The notes: generated by a model not told the origin, from the sequence alone. A stretch of DNA of 64,000 nt from Streptomyces shenzhenensis (GCF_021462265.1 NZ_JAJONF010000002.1:1-64000), one strand, 5' to 3'; positions 1 to 10,139 are shown, numbered from the stretch's first letter. Numbers and translations are program-made.

Positions 1-1
1 A

Positions 2-160
2 CTGCTCCGGCAATACTTCCCCAAGCGCACCGACCTGAGCGTCCACACCCCCGAGCACCTGGCGGCCGTCGCCACCGAGATGAACAGCCGTCCACGCAAA
101 ACGCTCGGCTGGCAAACCCCAGCCGAGCGCCTCGCTAAGCTTCTGACCACAGGCACGTGA
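2..160 (+). CDS. IS30-family transposase, C-terminal end (partial)
   Basis: The last 52 codons of a transposase whose start lies left of the window. The residues VATEMNSRPRKTLGWQTPAE are the hallmark end of the IS30-family DDE integrase domain (RPRKTLGW.TP.E). The stop is at 158-160. The following ~35 bases (GTGTTGCAACGACC... to about 195) look like the element's terminal repeat, because the sequence switches at about 196 to a different transposase gene on the other strand. Family assignment is from motif recognition; no left end is visible, so whether the element is intact cannot be judged. Confidence 0.85.
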   Translation: MLRQYFPKRTDLSVHTPEHLAAVATEMNSRPRKTLGWQTPAERLAKLLTTGT

Positions 161-195
161 CCAGCAGTGTTGCAACGACCCCTCGAATTCGCCGG

Positions 196-693
196 CCGCC
201 CGGGCTCTTTTACCTCGGCCCAGGTCGCCTCCTTCCAGGCGGTGACGGCCTGCTCGTCGCGCTCGGCGACCGGCCGTGCAGGCACCTGCGGGCTGAAGCC
301 GAGCCGGTGCATCAGCCTCGTGGCACCCGAGACGCTGTAGGAGACGTGGAACTTCCTGCCGATCAGCGTGGCAACCCTCGCCGCGGTCCACGCCTGGTCC
401 TCCACCCAGCCATGCGCGGCCGGTCCCTCGTCGAGGTATGCGGCCAGCTTCTCCAGACAGCGCGGGGACAGACGGCATCGTGACCCGCTCGGGCCACGTG
501 ACGCCGGCGCCTTCCCACCGCCTTCCCGCCACAACCGGTGCCACTGGTAAGCCGACTTCGGGCTCACCCGCAGGCGCCGCGCCACCTCCGGCGGCTTGAT
601 CTTCCGCTCGAACAGCTCAGCCGCCTGCATCCGTACAGTCTCCCGGTGCTGACGTCCTGCAGGAGTCAGTCCGCCCCCGTCCGCATACCTCAC
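196..693 (-). pseudogene. IS630-family transposase, N-terminal fragment
   Basis: Read on the minus strand from a GTG at 693, this frame gives RYADGGGLTPAGRQHRE, then a helix-turn-helix region with LRVSPKSAYQWHRLWREGG and the AAHGWVEDQAWT block. This is the typical winged-helix N-terminus of IS630-type transposases. The frame is open for about 165 codons and then runs into the end of the IS30-like element near 196. The DDE catalytic half is therefore missing, and the gene is best read as an IS630 copy interrupted or replaced by the IS30 element. It lies directly against the broken pspA gene, so the pair probably caused that truncation. Confidence 0.75.
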
Positions 694-769
694 ACACCAC
701 GGATACGGCCGCCGCGCCGGCCCTATCAAGCACTCCGAAAGAGTTCACCCTGACGAGCCGAAGTCAGGT

Positions 770-943
770 ATGCCGGCCAGGCGTGACGACATCCAGGCCG
801 AGTTCGAGCGTGTGACCGCGGGCAGTGACGTGGAAGCGGAGCTGGCCAGGATGAAAGCACAACTGCCGACGGCGTCGGCCCCGGCGGCTGTGGAGGGCTC
901 CGACGCCCCGCAGAAGTCGCCGGACCAGGAGACGACATCATGA
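770..943 (+). pseudogene. pspA: pspA (PspA/IM30 family) 3' fragment
   Basis: The frame encodes DDIQAEFERVTAGSDVEAEL followed by ARMKAQL, which is the extreme C-terminus of actinobacterial PspA/IM30 membrane-stress proteins (normally ~230-270 aa). An ATG at 770 would give 57 aa, but the frame is open back to about 740, where sequence next to the IS630 remnant begins. The long coiled-coil part is gone. The stop overlaps the start of the next gene (ATGA at 940-943), which is the usual pspA-pspAA arrangement and supports the assignment. Most likely a dead remnant left by insertion; the ATG at 770 may still allow pspAA translation by coupling. Confidence 0.7.
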
Positions 944-1218
944 TCATGCGCATTCTCGGTGAAGGCCAGTACGAGATCGCAGCCGAGCACATGGACCGGC
1001 TCAACGAACTGGACACCGGCCTTCAATCGGCCGCCGAGGCGGGCGACGAGACGGCGTTCGCCACTGCCCTGTCGGCCCTGCTCGATGCGGTGCGCAGCCT
1101 GGGAACGCCGCTGCCGGACGAGGAGATCACGCCGTCCGATCTGGTACTGCCCGATGAGGACACCGGCCTCACGCAGGTACGGGAGCTACTGTCCGAAGAG
1201 GGTCTGATCCCGGGCTGA
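940..1218 (+). CDS. pspAA: PspA-associated protein PspAA
   Basis: A 92-aa acidic protein with the family features MIMRILGEGQ at the N-terminus, a central DEEITPSDLVLPDEDT block and a C-terminal SEEGLIPG. PspAA is a small partner that accompanies PspA/IM30 in actinobacteria; its biochemical role is not settled. It starts within the pspA stop codon (ATGA), so translation was coupled to pspA. Because pspA is decapitated here, its normal promoter and partner are probably lost and it may be a non-functional passenger. Confidence 0.8.
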   Translation: MIMRILGEGQYEIAAEHMDRLNELDTGLQSAAEAGDETAFATALSALLDAVRSLGTPLPDEEITPSDLVLPDEDTGLTQVRELLSEEGLIPG

Positions 1219-1318
1219 GAGGCGATGCGCAGCCACTTCGCCTGCGGACGCACGGCTCCACGCCGGCGCGCCCCCGACATCCCGGAGCAGGCGCCGGAAC
1301 AGCGCCTGCTGCGGTTGC

Positions 1319-1846
1319 TCAGGAGCGCCGGGTTGGTGGGTGCGGGACGGCGATCGCCTGTTTGTACAGGTGGTGGGCCCACACCTGCAGGCCGAGACCG
1401 GCTTCCAGATATGCGCGGGCGGCAGCCACCCCCTCAGGGGCATGCTCCTTGAGCGCCATGGCGCGGCCGTGACGCTCTTCCACCTGCTCACGGATGATCT
1501 CGCACAGTACCCCTGTCAGTTCGTCCGCGGAGCCGGCGTCGAGGGCGCGCTCAGCAGCCGGGATGACCGGTCCGACATCGAGCCCGGCCGGCTTCAGCCC
1601 CGTGAAGGGAGCGCCTTCTCCGGAGCGGTGTACGCGGACGACCGTCTCGAAGAACCACCGGTCGGCCACTTCTCGTGCCTCCTGGCCGAGCGTCCGCACC
1701 TTGTCGGTGAGACCGAACGCCTCACGGACTTCTGGTTCCCCTTCTTCCGGCACGTAGGGCAGGATCTCGTCGATATCCCTTTCTTCCAGGGCTTTGCGCG
1801 CGGCCGTGACGACGGGACCGTCGAGAGAATCACAGTGCGGTGGCAT
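1319..1846 (-). CDS. DUF6448-type protein, function unknown
   Basis: A soluble, mostly helical 175-aa protein beginning MPPHCDSLDGPVVTAA, the recognisable start of the DUF6448 family common in actinobacteria and other bacteria. His, Cys and Asp near the N-terminus (HCD) and a VHHSGEGAPFTGLKP-like block (here VHRSGEGAPFTGLKP) are conserved features. No signal peptide or membrane segment is seen. It is the last gene of a tightly packed minus-strand group (3908 to 1319) that shares a divergent intergenic region with the copper ATPase gene, so a link to metal or redox stress is an inference only. Confidence 0.7.
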   Translation of the reverse strand: MPPHCDSLDGPVVTAARKALEERDIDEILPYVPEEGEPEVREAFGLTDKVRTLGQEAREVADRWFFETVVRVHRSGEGAPFTGLKPAGLDVGPVIPAAERALDAGSADELTGVLCEIIREQVEERHGRAMALKEHAPEGVAAARAYLEAGLGLQVWAHHLYKQAIAVPHPPTRRS

Positions 1847-1852
1847 CGCCGA

Positions 1853-2020
1853 TCACCTCTTTCGCAACGTACTGCCGTCATCGACCCGCCGGGCGCGGGC
1901 CGGGAGAGGTACACCCCGATCGGGCAGCGGACGCCGGGAGCCGTCGTAGCGGCCCTCGTTCGCGGTGGTTGAGACGGTCTGCTCGTCACTGCCTTCGGGG
2001 GCGGTGGGATTGCTGGTCAT
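1853..2020 (-). CDS. small hypothetical protein (55 aa)
   Basis: This ORF starts with ATG inside the stop codon of the upstream membrane-protein gene (ATGA at 2017-2020) and stops six bases before the DUF6448 start. Such spacing at both ends is typical of a translated operon member. The product is hydrophilic, rich in Arg, Pro and Ser/Thr, with no recognisable domain, signal peptide or membrane segment. No function can be proposed. It could be a spurious ORF, but the double coupling argues for translation. Confidence 0.45.
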   Translation of the reverse strand: MTSNPTAPEGSDEQTVSTTANEGRYDGSRRPLPDRGVPLPARARRVDDGSTLRKR

Positions 2021-2301
2021 GACGTCCTTCGGGCCTTGCCCGCTGTCCGGTTGGGGATGTCGCGCAGGGTGTCGGCGACGGCCCAGGTCAGTGCTGCGGC
2101 GATGCTGGTGGCGCCCCACAGGCCCCAGGCAGCGGCGGGCGCCTCGTCGGTCAGGAGTCCGGGGAGGGCGAGCACAGCGGCCACCGGCAGAGCGGTGGTC
2201 ACCTCTCGCGACGGGCCGCCCACGCGGTGCACGCGGAATCCGCACGCGGTGACGATCAGGAGGCCGACGATGATCAGGACCCAGGTCAGTGCTGTCATCA
2301 C
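2017..2301 (-). CDS. small integral membrane protein
   Basis: A 94-aa protein with an N-terminal hydrophobic helix (LTWVLIIVGLLIVTACGF), a second at about residues 37-50 and a third around 59-76, ending in a basic tail. No family is recognised. It starts 4 bases after the methyltransferase gene stop on the same strand and overlaps the next small ORF, so it belongs to the six- or seven-gene minus-strand membrane-protein run beside the copper module. Confidence 0.6.
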   Translation of the reverse strand: MMTALTWVLIIVGLLIVTACGFRVHRVGGPSREVTTALPVAAVLALPGLLTDEAPAAAWGLWGATSIAAALTWAVADTLRDIPNRTAGKARRTS

Positions 2302-2304
2302 GGC

Positions 2305-2991
2305 TCACCTCCGGGCGGCGGGCCGGTGCGGGCCGCGGGTACTGCCCGGCGGGCGCCGGACGGCCGGTGGCGCAGCTTCGGCCAGAACGCGGGAGTCGCG
2401 TTCGGCATAGGCGGTCCACTGTTCGCCGAAGTGGGCGGCGACTTCGCGTTCCTCGCTGCGGGCCAGCCGGGCGTACACGTACACCAGGATCGGGAACATG
2501 ATCAGGGTGGGGATGGTCGGCCACTGCAGAAGGAACCCGATCATGACGAGGAGGAAGCCGTCGTACTGCGGGTGCCGCACCCATGCGTAGGGGCCGGTGG
2601 TGGCCAGGTGGTCGTGCTGGACGGCTTCGTGCAGGCGCCTCCAGGCGGCGGCGATCAGCCAGAATCCGGTGCCGATGGCGACGTAGCCGGCCAGGTGGAA
2701 CGGGCTCAGGTGCGGATCGCCCGACCAGCCGGTCAGGTCGTTCCACAGGTGCCCGCCGGCGTGGGTGTTCTTCAGCAGCGGGAAGCGGGAGCCGAGCCAG
2801 CTGCCCAGCAGGTAGACGGTCAGCGGGATGCCGTACATCTCGGTGAACAGCGCGACGAGGAAGGCGCTGTAGGCGCCCATCGCGCGCCAGTCCCGCTTCG
2901 TCTTGGGGCGGAAGAAGCCGGCGGCGAACGCGATGAAGAGCAGGGTGCTGAGGACGACCAGCGGCCACAGGCCGTATGCGGCGTCATCCAT
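2305..2991 (-). CDS. isoprenylcysteine carboxyl methyltransferase-family membrane protein
   Basis: A multi-pass membrane protein of 228 aa ending in the ICMT/PEMT signature: GPYAWVRHPQYDGFLL (consensus G.Y...RHP.Y.G) followed by a hydrophobic hairpin and an EER...F...Y segment that binds S-adenosylmethionine. Bacterial members (NnrU/MddA/ICMT-like) methylate small thiols, phospholipids or unknown lipids; the substrate cannot be read here. The ATG at 2991 is chosen over one 48 bases upstream because GGGAGG sits 5 bases before it. The start overlaps the end of the preceding gene (stop at 2984). Position in a copper-linked gene run suggests envelope or metal-stress function, by inference. Confidence 0.8.
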   Translation of the reverse strand: MDDAAYGLWPLVVLSTLLFIAFAAGFFRPKTKRDWRAMGAYSAFLVALFTEMYGIPLTVYLLGSWLGSRFPLLKNTHAGGHLWNDLTGWSGDPHLSPFHLAGYVAIGTGFWLIAAAWRRLHEAVQHDHLATTGPYAWVRHPQYDGFLLVMIGFLLQWPTIPTLIMFPILVYVYARLARSEEREVAAHFGEQWTAYAERDSRVLAEAAPPAVRRPPGSTRGPHRPAARR

Positions 2992-3262
2992 GGCGGCCTC
3001 CCATGGCGGAGGCGGGGCGGGCGGGGGTGCGCCGCCCATGGGCGAGGCTGCTCATGCGCTGCTGGTAGGCGGCTTGGTCGACGCGGTGGTGCAAGTGCAG
3101 GCCCACCACTCTCAGCTCCGCGGCCTCCAGAGCAGCGCGCCGGCCCCGCAGACGGGCCAGCGGTGGCCGAGGGGGCTCCTGGCTGCCGAACAGCCGGGTG
3201 ATGTCGTAGACGAGGGCGCCCAGGACCAGCAGGCCGATCAGTGCGGCGATCACGGCGGCCAT
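2984..3262 (-). CDS. small membrane-anchored hypothetical protein
   Basis: A 92-aa protein with a single N-terminal transmembrane helix (MAAVIAALIGLLVLGALVYD) and a basic cytoplasmic-type tail containing LRGRRAALEAAELRVVGLHL. No family is recognised. The ATG at 3262 has a strong GGGAGGTGAG ribosome-binding site. The 3' end overlaps the start of the methyltransferase gene by 8 bases, indicating translational coupling. Confidence 0.6.
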   Translation of the reverse strand: MAAVIAALIGLLVLGALVYDITRLFGSQEPPRPPLARLRGRRAALEAAELRVVGLHLHHRVDQAAYQQRMSSLAHGRRTPARPASAMGGRHG

Positions 3263-3293
3263 AGCACTCACCTCCCGCCCGGGCCCGGGACGC

Positions 3294-3575
3294 TCAGAGC
3301 CGGCTGGACCCGGTGGGATGGTCGTGCTTGCGCATGGGGTCTCCCCTGCCCGAAGAGCTTGGGGAAGGATCCTCGTCCCGGTCGTCGTGCTGCTGATCGT
3401 TGCCGCCATGCATGTCCTGACCGTGCATGCCGCGCATCATGAAGAACATCATCAGCGGGCAGGCGACGACGAGGGCGAGCCAGATCAGGTTCTGCAGCGG
3501 CGCGCCGACGATCAGGATGGCGGCGACGACGATCGCGGCGGCGAGCGCGTACAGCCCGTAGTTGCGCTTGTTCAT
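3294..3575 (-). CDS. DUF2933-type membrane protein
   Basis: A 93-aa protein starting MNKRNYGLYALAAAIVVAAI with two adjacent hydrophobic helices and then a His/Met-rich stretch (MRGMHGQDMHGGNDQQHDD). This layout matches DUF2933, small membrane proteins repeatedly found next to copper ATPases and CsoR; the Met and His residues could bind Cu(I), which is inference. The ATG at 3575 follows GAGGAGGCCGGTC. The last ~20 residues (PSPSSSGRGDPM...) are encoded by a widespread Streptomyces palindromic repeat, so the natural C-terminus was probably altered by insertion of that repeat. Confidence 0.7.
   Translation of the reverse strand: MNKRNYGLYALAAAIVVAAILIVGAPLQNLIWLALVVACPLMMFFMMRGMHGQDMHGGNDQQHDDRDEDPSPSSSGRGDPMRKHDHPTGSSRL
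3336..3368. repeat. Streptomyces palindromic repeat unit inside a gene end
   Basis: The sequence GGGGTCTCCCCTGCCCGAAG followed by AGCTTGGGGAAGG is an imperfect palindrome of the kind scattered through Streptomyces genomes. Related units occur in this window at 25667-25703 and 47783-47805. Here it forms the 3' coding end of the DUF2933 gene. Confidence 0.5.
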
Positions 3576-3626
3576 GACCGGCCTCCTCGGCGGAGGGCAT
3601 GGCCGCAAGTGGTGCGGCCGGCGGTT

Positions 3627-3908
3627 TCAGGGTTTGGTGACGGGCCCGGCGCGCAGTGCGCTCAGGCGGCGCCGGTAGTCGTCCTCGTCGATCTCCCCGC
3701 GAGCCAGCCGCTCGTGAAGGATGTCCTCGGCCGAGGGCGTGGCCGGGGTGTGGGTGTGGGTGTGAGGGTGTTCCTGGGGCCGGTTCAGGGCGCGGAAGAG
3801 CAGCACCGCGAGGGTGATGATCAGTGCCCAGAACAGGATCATGCCGGCCGACATTGCGAACCAGCCCCAGCCGCTGACGTGGTGGTCGTACCAGAACATC
3901 ATCGCCAA
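3627..3908 (-). CDS. SHOCT-domain small membrane protein
   Basis: A 93-aa protein with one transmembrane helix (about residues 17-40) and a C-terminal SHOCT motif (SAEDILHERLARGEIDEDDY), a short helical module found on many small bacterial membrane proteins. Between them is HPHTHTHTPA, a His-rich linker that could bind metal (inference). It is the first gene of the minus-strand run, starting about 135 bases from the CsoR-type palindrome, so it is plausibly copper-controlled together with the divergent ATPase gene. ATG at 3908 or 3902 could both serve. Confidence 0.75.
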   Translation of the reverse strand: MAMMFWYDHHVSGWGWFAMSAGMILFWALIITLAVLLFRALNRPQEHPHTHTHTPATPSAEDILHERLARGEIDEDDYRRRLSALRAGPVTKP

Positions 3909-4043
3909 TCACCCCTGCTTCGGCCTTGTACCCGTGGCCGGATGCGGAAGCGCACCCAGCGACTTCTTGCCTTCTCCTCCATCGTCCCGCCGCTGGGCGT
4001 GGCGGTCTGGGGCCGGATGGTCCCAGGCCAGTGGGCCGACCCG

Positions 4044-4060
4044 CCCCTACCAGGTAGGGG
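4044..4060. promoter_or_regulatory. CsoR-type copper operator
   Basis: A perfect 8-bp inverted repeat with a 1-base centre, CCCCTACC-A-GGTAGGGG, in the intergenic region 52 bases upstream of the copper ATPase start. GC-rich palindromes with CCCC/GGGG arms and a TA step match known CsoR operators. A csoR gene lies at the end of the same operon, so autoregulated copper-inducible control is expected. It also lies upstream of the divergent SHOCT gene. Confidence 0.75.
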
Positions 4061-4111
4061 TAGTCGGGCGCAGGCTGGAGGAGGGGAATCGGCAAGGGAG
4101 GCGAGCCGCCC

Positions 4112-6915
<2,804 letters not shown>

Positions 6916-6919
<4 letters not shown>

Positions 6920-7242
6920 CCTCCACCACCCCACGCCGCGCCCACGCCCAGCACACCCAGCCGCCCGGATACACCGACCACAAAGCCGACCACCTGGCCC
7001 GCCTGAACAAGATCGAAGGCCAGGTCCGCGGCATCTCCCGCATGGTCACCGACGACCGCTACTGCATCGACGTCCTCACCCAGATCACCGCCGCCACCCG
7101 AGCCCTTCAGGAAGTCGCCCTCGGCCTCCTCGACGACCACGTACGCGGCTGCGTCACCAACGCCGCCCGCACCGACCCCGCCCAGGCCGAGGAGAAGTAC
7201 ACAGAGCTCAGCGACACCTTGCGTCGCGCACTGCGCGTGTAA
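6916..7242 (+). CDS. csoR: CsoR-family copper-sensing repressor
   Basis: A 108-aa all-helical repressor. The DUF156 core is clear ([20 protein letters not shown]), and the Cu(I) ligand set Cys-His-Cys is present at C50 (RYC), H75 (DDH) and C79 (RGC). This matches copper-type rather than nickel- or formaldehyde-type family members. The start overlaps the ATPase stop (ATGA at 6916-6919), so the repressor is translationally coupled to its target pump. Cu(I) binding is expected to release it from the palindrome at 4044-4060. Confidence 0.92.
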
Positions 7243-7325
7243 AGGCTGCTGGACCACCAGACACATTCCAGGGGCTACGGCCCCGTCCATGGGGTGCACG
7301 AAGGCGCGGGCCTGACGGGCCAGTG

Positions 7326-7804
7326 ATCGAGGACCCAAAGGGCAACTGGGGTCATAGGTGCGGCGCTGTTCCTGCTGACGTTCCTGGCGGTGTTCACCGG
7401 CACTGTCCTGAAGCGGGACCAGGAGGGCTGCGAAGCCATGACCCGCAAACCTGGACGTGGCCCAACTGCTCGGCGGGGCCGGCATCTGGTTCACCGACAA
7501 GCTGACCGACCGGGTGTCCATCCTGCTGTGCCTGTTCAACGCCCAGGTGGTGATCGCCCCCGGCCTGGTCGTGCTGCTCTTTGTGTGGCACGCCCTGCTG
7601 CTCAAGCGGCACAGGATCTTCTCACACCCGGAGATCCCGGCCTCCGCCCTTGAGCCGTCCGAGCCGTTCACCGCCCACCTCAGGCGCGTGGCCGCCTGGG
7701 GAGCGTCGTCGTCCGACAGGGGCCGTACGACGGGCGCGGTCGCGGGCACGCGTCCTCGTCCGCGGGACCGCATCGAGGCCCGCGCACACCACCGGACCTT
7801 CTGA
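7326..7804 (+). pseudogene. cytochrome b (bc-type) gene fragment with frameshifts
   Basis: Three frames must be joined to read one protein: EDPKGNWG, then GAALFLLTFLAVFTGTVLKR with DQEGCEAM, then NLDVAQLLGGAGIWFTDKLT, a helix, VLLFVWHALLLKRHRIFSHP, and EPFTAHLRR. This order, with the WDQEGYEA-like loop (here KRDQEGCEA) and the HALL.KRH heme-helix motif, matches the middle of actinobacterial cytochrome b subunits. Frame changes occur near 7350 and at about 7448 (one extra A in CGCAAACCTG). Both ends of the gene are missing. It is a decayed copy, probably related to the b-type cytochromes found on copper/metal islands. Confidence 0.65.
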
Positions 7805-7806
7805 AT

Positions 7807-7822
7807 TTTTACGCGCGTGTAG
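7807..7822. promoter_or_regulatory. near-palindromic motif upstream of PAP2 gene (copy 1)
   Basis: TTTTACGCGCGTGTAG, 74 bases before the PAP2 start. It matches 14 of 16 bases of a second copy at 8600-8615 just beyond the gene. The TAC...TGTAG arms resemble BlaI/MecI/CopY-type operators (TACA/TGTA), but the identity of a regulator is inference. Confidence 0.4.
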
Positions 7823-7895
7823 ATGTTAGGGTGTCGTTCACCCATCCGCGGCTTGGTGTTATTGCGGTATCCGCCTGTCCGAAAGTCCCCGCCTG

Positions 7896-8537
7896 ATGAC
7901 CCTTCATGCCATGGCGCCCCTTGCCCTCGACGGCTCGCGCATTGACGGCTCGCTCTTCACGTCGGTCACCGACTTCGCCCGTGACACACCTTGGCTCAAC
8001 GCCCCGGTCGCCCTGGCGACCAACCTCGGCCTCGCTGTCTTCGCGGTCCTGATGGTGATCGGCTGGTGGCGGGCCCGTCGCCGTGATGATGCGGCCATGG
8101 CCGCGGCCCTGGCCGCCCCGGTGGTGGTGGTGGCCGCCTTCGCCGTCGCCGAGGTCATCAAGAAGCTGGTCGCGGAGCCCCGCCCCTGCCGCGCCTTGCC
8201 GCACGACTTCTACGTCAACAGCTGTCCAGCGACCACCGATTACGCCTTCCCCAGCGGTCACACCACCGCCGCGGCCGCCACCGCCGCGGCTCTTTTCCTC
8301 CTCGACCGCCGGCTCGCCGCCGTCGCCGCGATCTGCGCGATCCTGGAGGGCTTCACTCGTGTCTACGTCGGTGACCACTACCCGCACGACGTCCTCGGTG
8401 CCATGGTCGTCGCTGCGCCCGTCGCCCTCGTTGCCGGCTTGGTCCTGCGCGGCCTGATCCGCCCGCTGGTCGCCCGCCTGCGCACCGGAGGCGCACTCCA
8501 CCCCCTGCTCGCAGCCCACCCGGCCGCTGCTCGGTGA
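7896..8537 (+). CDS. PAP2-superfamily membrane phosphatase
   Basis: A 213-aa protein with about five transmembrane helices and the three-part type-2 phosphatidic acid phosphatase signature: KKLVAEPRP (K......RP), PSGHTT, and TRVYVGDHYPHDVLGA (R....H....D). Such enzymes dephosphorylate undecaprenyl pyrophosphate or other lipid phosphates on the outer face of the membrane. The extra segment CRALPHDFYVNSCP before PSGH carries two Cys that may form a disulfide. The gene stands alone, flanked by two copies of a 16-bp motif. Confidence 0.88.
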   Translation: MTLHAMAPLALDGSRIDGSLFTSVTDFARDTPWLNAPVALATNLGLAVFAVLMVIGWWRARRRDDAAMAAALAAPVVVVAAFAVAEVIKKLVAEPRPCRALPHDFYVNSCPATTDYAFPSGHTTAAAATAAALFLLDRRLAAVAAICAILEGFTRVYVGDHYPHDVLGAMVVAAPVALVAGLVLRGLIRPLVARLRTGGALHPLLAAHPAAAR

Positions 8538-8599
8538 GCGGAGGCACTCCGAGCGCCAGTTCCCTGCAGAGGTGAACACATCGCGCTGCCCAGTCTAAG

Positions 8600-8615
8600 T
8601 TTTACACACGTGTAG
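8600..8615. promoter_or_regulatory. near-palindromic motif downstream of PAP2 gene (copy 2)
   Basis: TTTTACACACGTGTAG, contained in the broader TTACACACGTGTAG half-palindrome. It differs from copy 1 (7807-7822) at two positions. It lies where the PAP2 gene ends and the degraded minus-strand ORF begins. Confidence 0.35.
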
Positions 8616-8708
8616 TGGCTTCTGGTTGGTCGGAGCCGCTGAGTGCGCTGTCGGGAGTCCGGGCCTCGCGTGCAGTCTGAGCAGAAGGCCAACCATGTCT
8701 GTCCTGGC

Positions 8709-8996
8709 CTATCCCGACGAGGCGGTCAGTCCGCGCGCCTGCTCGCGTCCCGTGGCGAGCACGCGGCCGAGCCGATCGGTGTTCTTCGCGTGCCCGGCCG
8801 GGGCGGGACGCGGAGCCGCTGCCGCCGTCCGGAGCCAGGACCGCATCGGCCCGTCCGCGGGTGATCGCCCACTTCTGCCATTCCTGCTCGGCCAGGGCGA
8901 GTTCGGCCTGGATGCGGTCGGCCTCCTCACCAGCTGGTCGACTCGTCGGCGAGCGGCGAGATCGTGCAGTTCCAGCAGTCCGACGACCGACGGCAT
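8709..8996 (-). pseudogene. frameshifted small coiled-coil accessory protein
   Basis: On the minus strand the first frame reads MPSVVGLLELHDLAARRRVD. After a one-base loss near 8937 the sense continues in another frame as EEADRIQAELALAEQEWQKW and TRGRADAVLA. Joined, this resembles a family of short coiled-coil Streptomyces proteins of unknown function that I recall near mobile elements. As it stands the gene is broken; a sequencing indel is the alternative. Confidence 0.4.
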
Positions 8997-9130
8997 CCGT
9001 GACCTCCCGGGAGGCGGCGAAACGACAGGTCACCACTCCCGCGGAATCACCGACCTCATGCCCGACCAGCGAAATCGCCGTCCTCGAGCCGGGAAGGACA
9101 ACACCCACTGAGGCAGGCGGCCGAGTCGCC

Positions 9131-10021
9131 TTATCGTTCGGCACGCTGTGTGCGGACGCGGTACACGTGCGGCCAGTACTTCCCAGTGATGAGCAAGTCG
9201 TGCGTGGAAGGATCCACGGCGATGCCGTTCACGTTGCCGGGACGCCGAGCAGCAGGCGGAAGATCCGGGAGGGCGCCGATGTGCAGGGTCGCCGTCACGC
9301 GCCCTGTGCTGGGATCGATGCGGGCGATCTCCTCGGTGGGCCAGACATTGGCCCACACGTCCGTGCCGGTGCACTCGAGCTCGTTCAACCCGCTTACGGG
9401 CCCGTCACTGTCGTGGACCGTGATCCGGCCCAGCAGCTCAAAGGACTGTGGGTCGCGCAGCGACAGGGTTGCGCTGCCGTCACTCATCATCAGCCGATCC
9501 CGTGCTCGATCGTGGCACAGACCCCAGCCCTCACCGTCGTAAGTCACCCGGCGCAGCTCGCCCAGGGTCCGGCCGTCCCTGAACACGGCCGTATGCTCAC
9601 GCCACGTCAGATGCCACAGCCCTCCGTCGACCAGGGCCAGTCCTTCGCCGAACCATGAGGCGGGCAGCGCCACGCGTCGGCTCACCCGGCCCGAGGACAG
9701 ATCTGCCTCCTGTACCCAGGACTGCCGGTATATTCCGGAGCTTTCGTACAGCGAGCCGTCCAGAACCTCCAGGCCCTCGGTGAAGGTGCCGACGTCATGC
9801 GGCAGTACCTGAATCACCTTCGCTTCCAGTTCCATTGGACCGGCAGGCGCTGCCATGGGGTCAGCCGAGGGCACACCGATCAGCCCGGAGAACACGATGA
9901 GGCATGCACTGACCGTCAGCCCCCGCAGGACTGACCGTCGCGGTCCAGCAAGGGGCAACAGAACCCTCCAGGGCAGAGCGGCAGGACGATTCCCGGGGTG
10001 TAAAACGGGCAATCCGGTCAC
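9131..10021 (-). CDS. secreted glutaminyl-peptide cyclotransferase
   Basis: A 296-aa protein. The N-terminal ~60 residues contain a twin-Arg-containing signal region (GPRRSVLRGLTVSACLIVFS), so it is exported, possibly by Tat. The rest is the five-bladed beta-propeller of bacterial/plant-type glutamine cyclotransferases: HDVGTFTEGLEV, ESSGIYRQSW, WFGEGLALVDG, YDGEGWGLCHD, SGLNELEC, WANVWPTEEIARIDPSTG, and NVNGIAVD...LLITGKYWP near the end. It converts N-terminal glutamine of peptides to pyroglutamate, protecting secreted proteins from aminopeptidases. The GTG at 10021 is the longest start; a start nearer the signal region is possible. It appears monocistronic. Confidence 0.88.
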   Translation of the reverse strand: MTGLPVLHPGNRPAALPWRVLLPLAGPRRSVLRGLTVSACLIVFSGLIGVPSADPMAAPAGPMELEAKVIQVLPHDVGTFTEGLEVLDGSLYESSGIYRQSWVQEADLSSGRVSRRVALPASWFGEGLALVDGGLWHLTWREHTAVFRDGRTLGELRRVTYDGEGWGLCHDRARDRLMMSDGSATLSLRDPQSFELLGRITVHDSDGPVSGLNELECTGTDVWANVWPTEEIARIDPSTGRVTATLHIGALPDLPPAARRPGNVNGIAVDPSTHDLLITGKYWPHVYRVRTQRAER

Positions 10022-10139
10022 GGTTGGCCGATTCTACTTTGGGAGCGCGGAGAAGGCGGCGCGGCCGGGGGTGGGGAATGTCGTGTTCAGCCTCGTCCGC
10101 GCAGTCGGAGGCCGGGCGGGGCCGGAAGGCTTGGGGGTG

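Noticed and set aside
770..943. Reading the pspA tail as a complete 57-aa gene
   Set aside because: The sequence matches only the C-terminal end of a ~250-aa family, the frame is open upstream of the ATG, and mobile-element sequence adjoins it.
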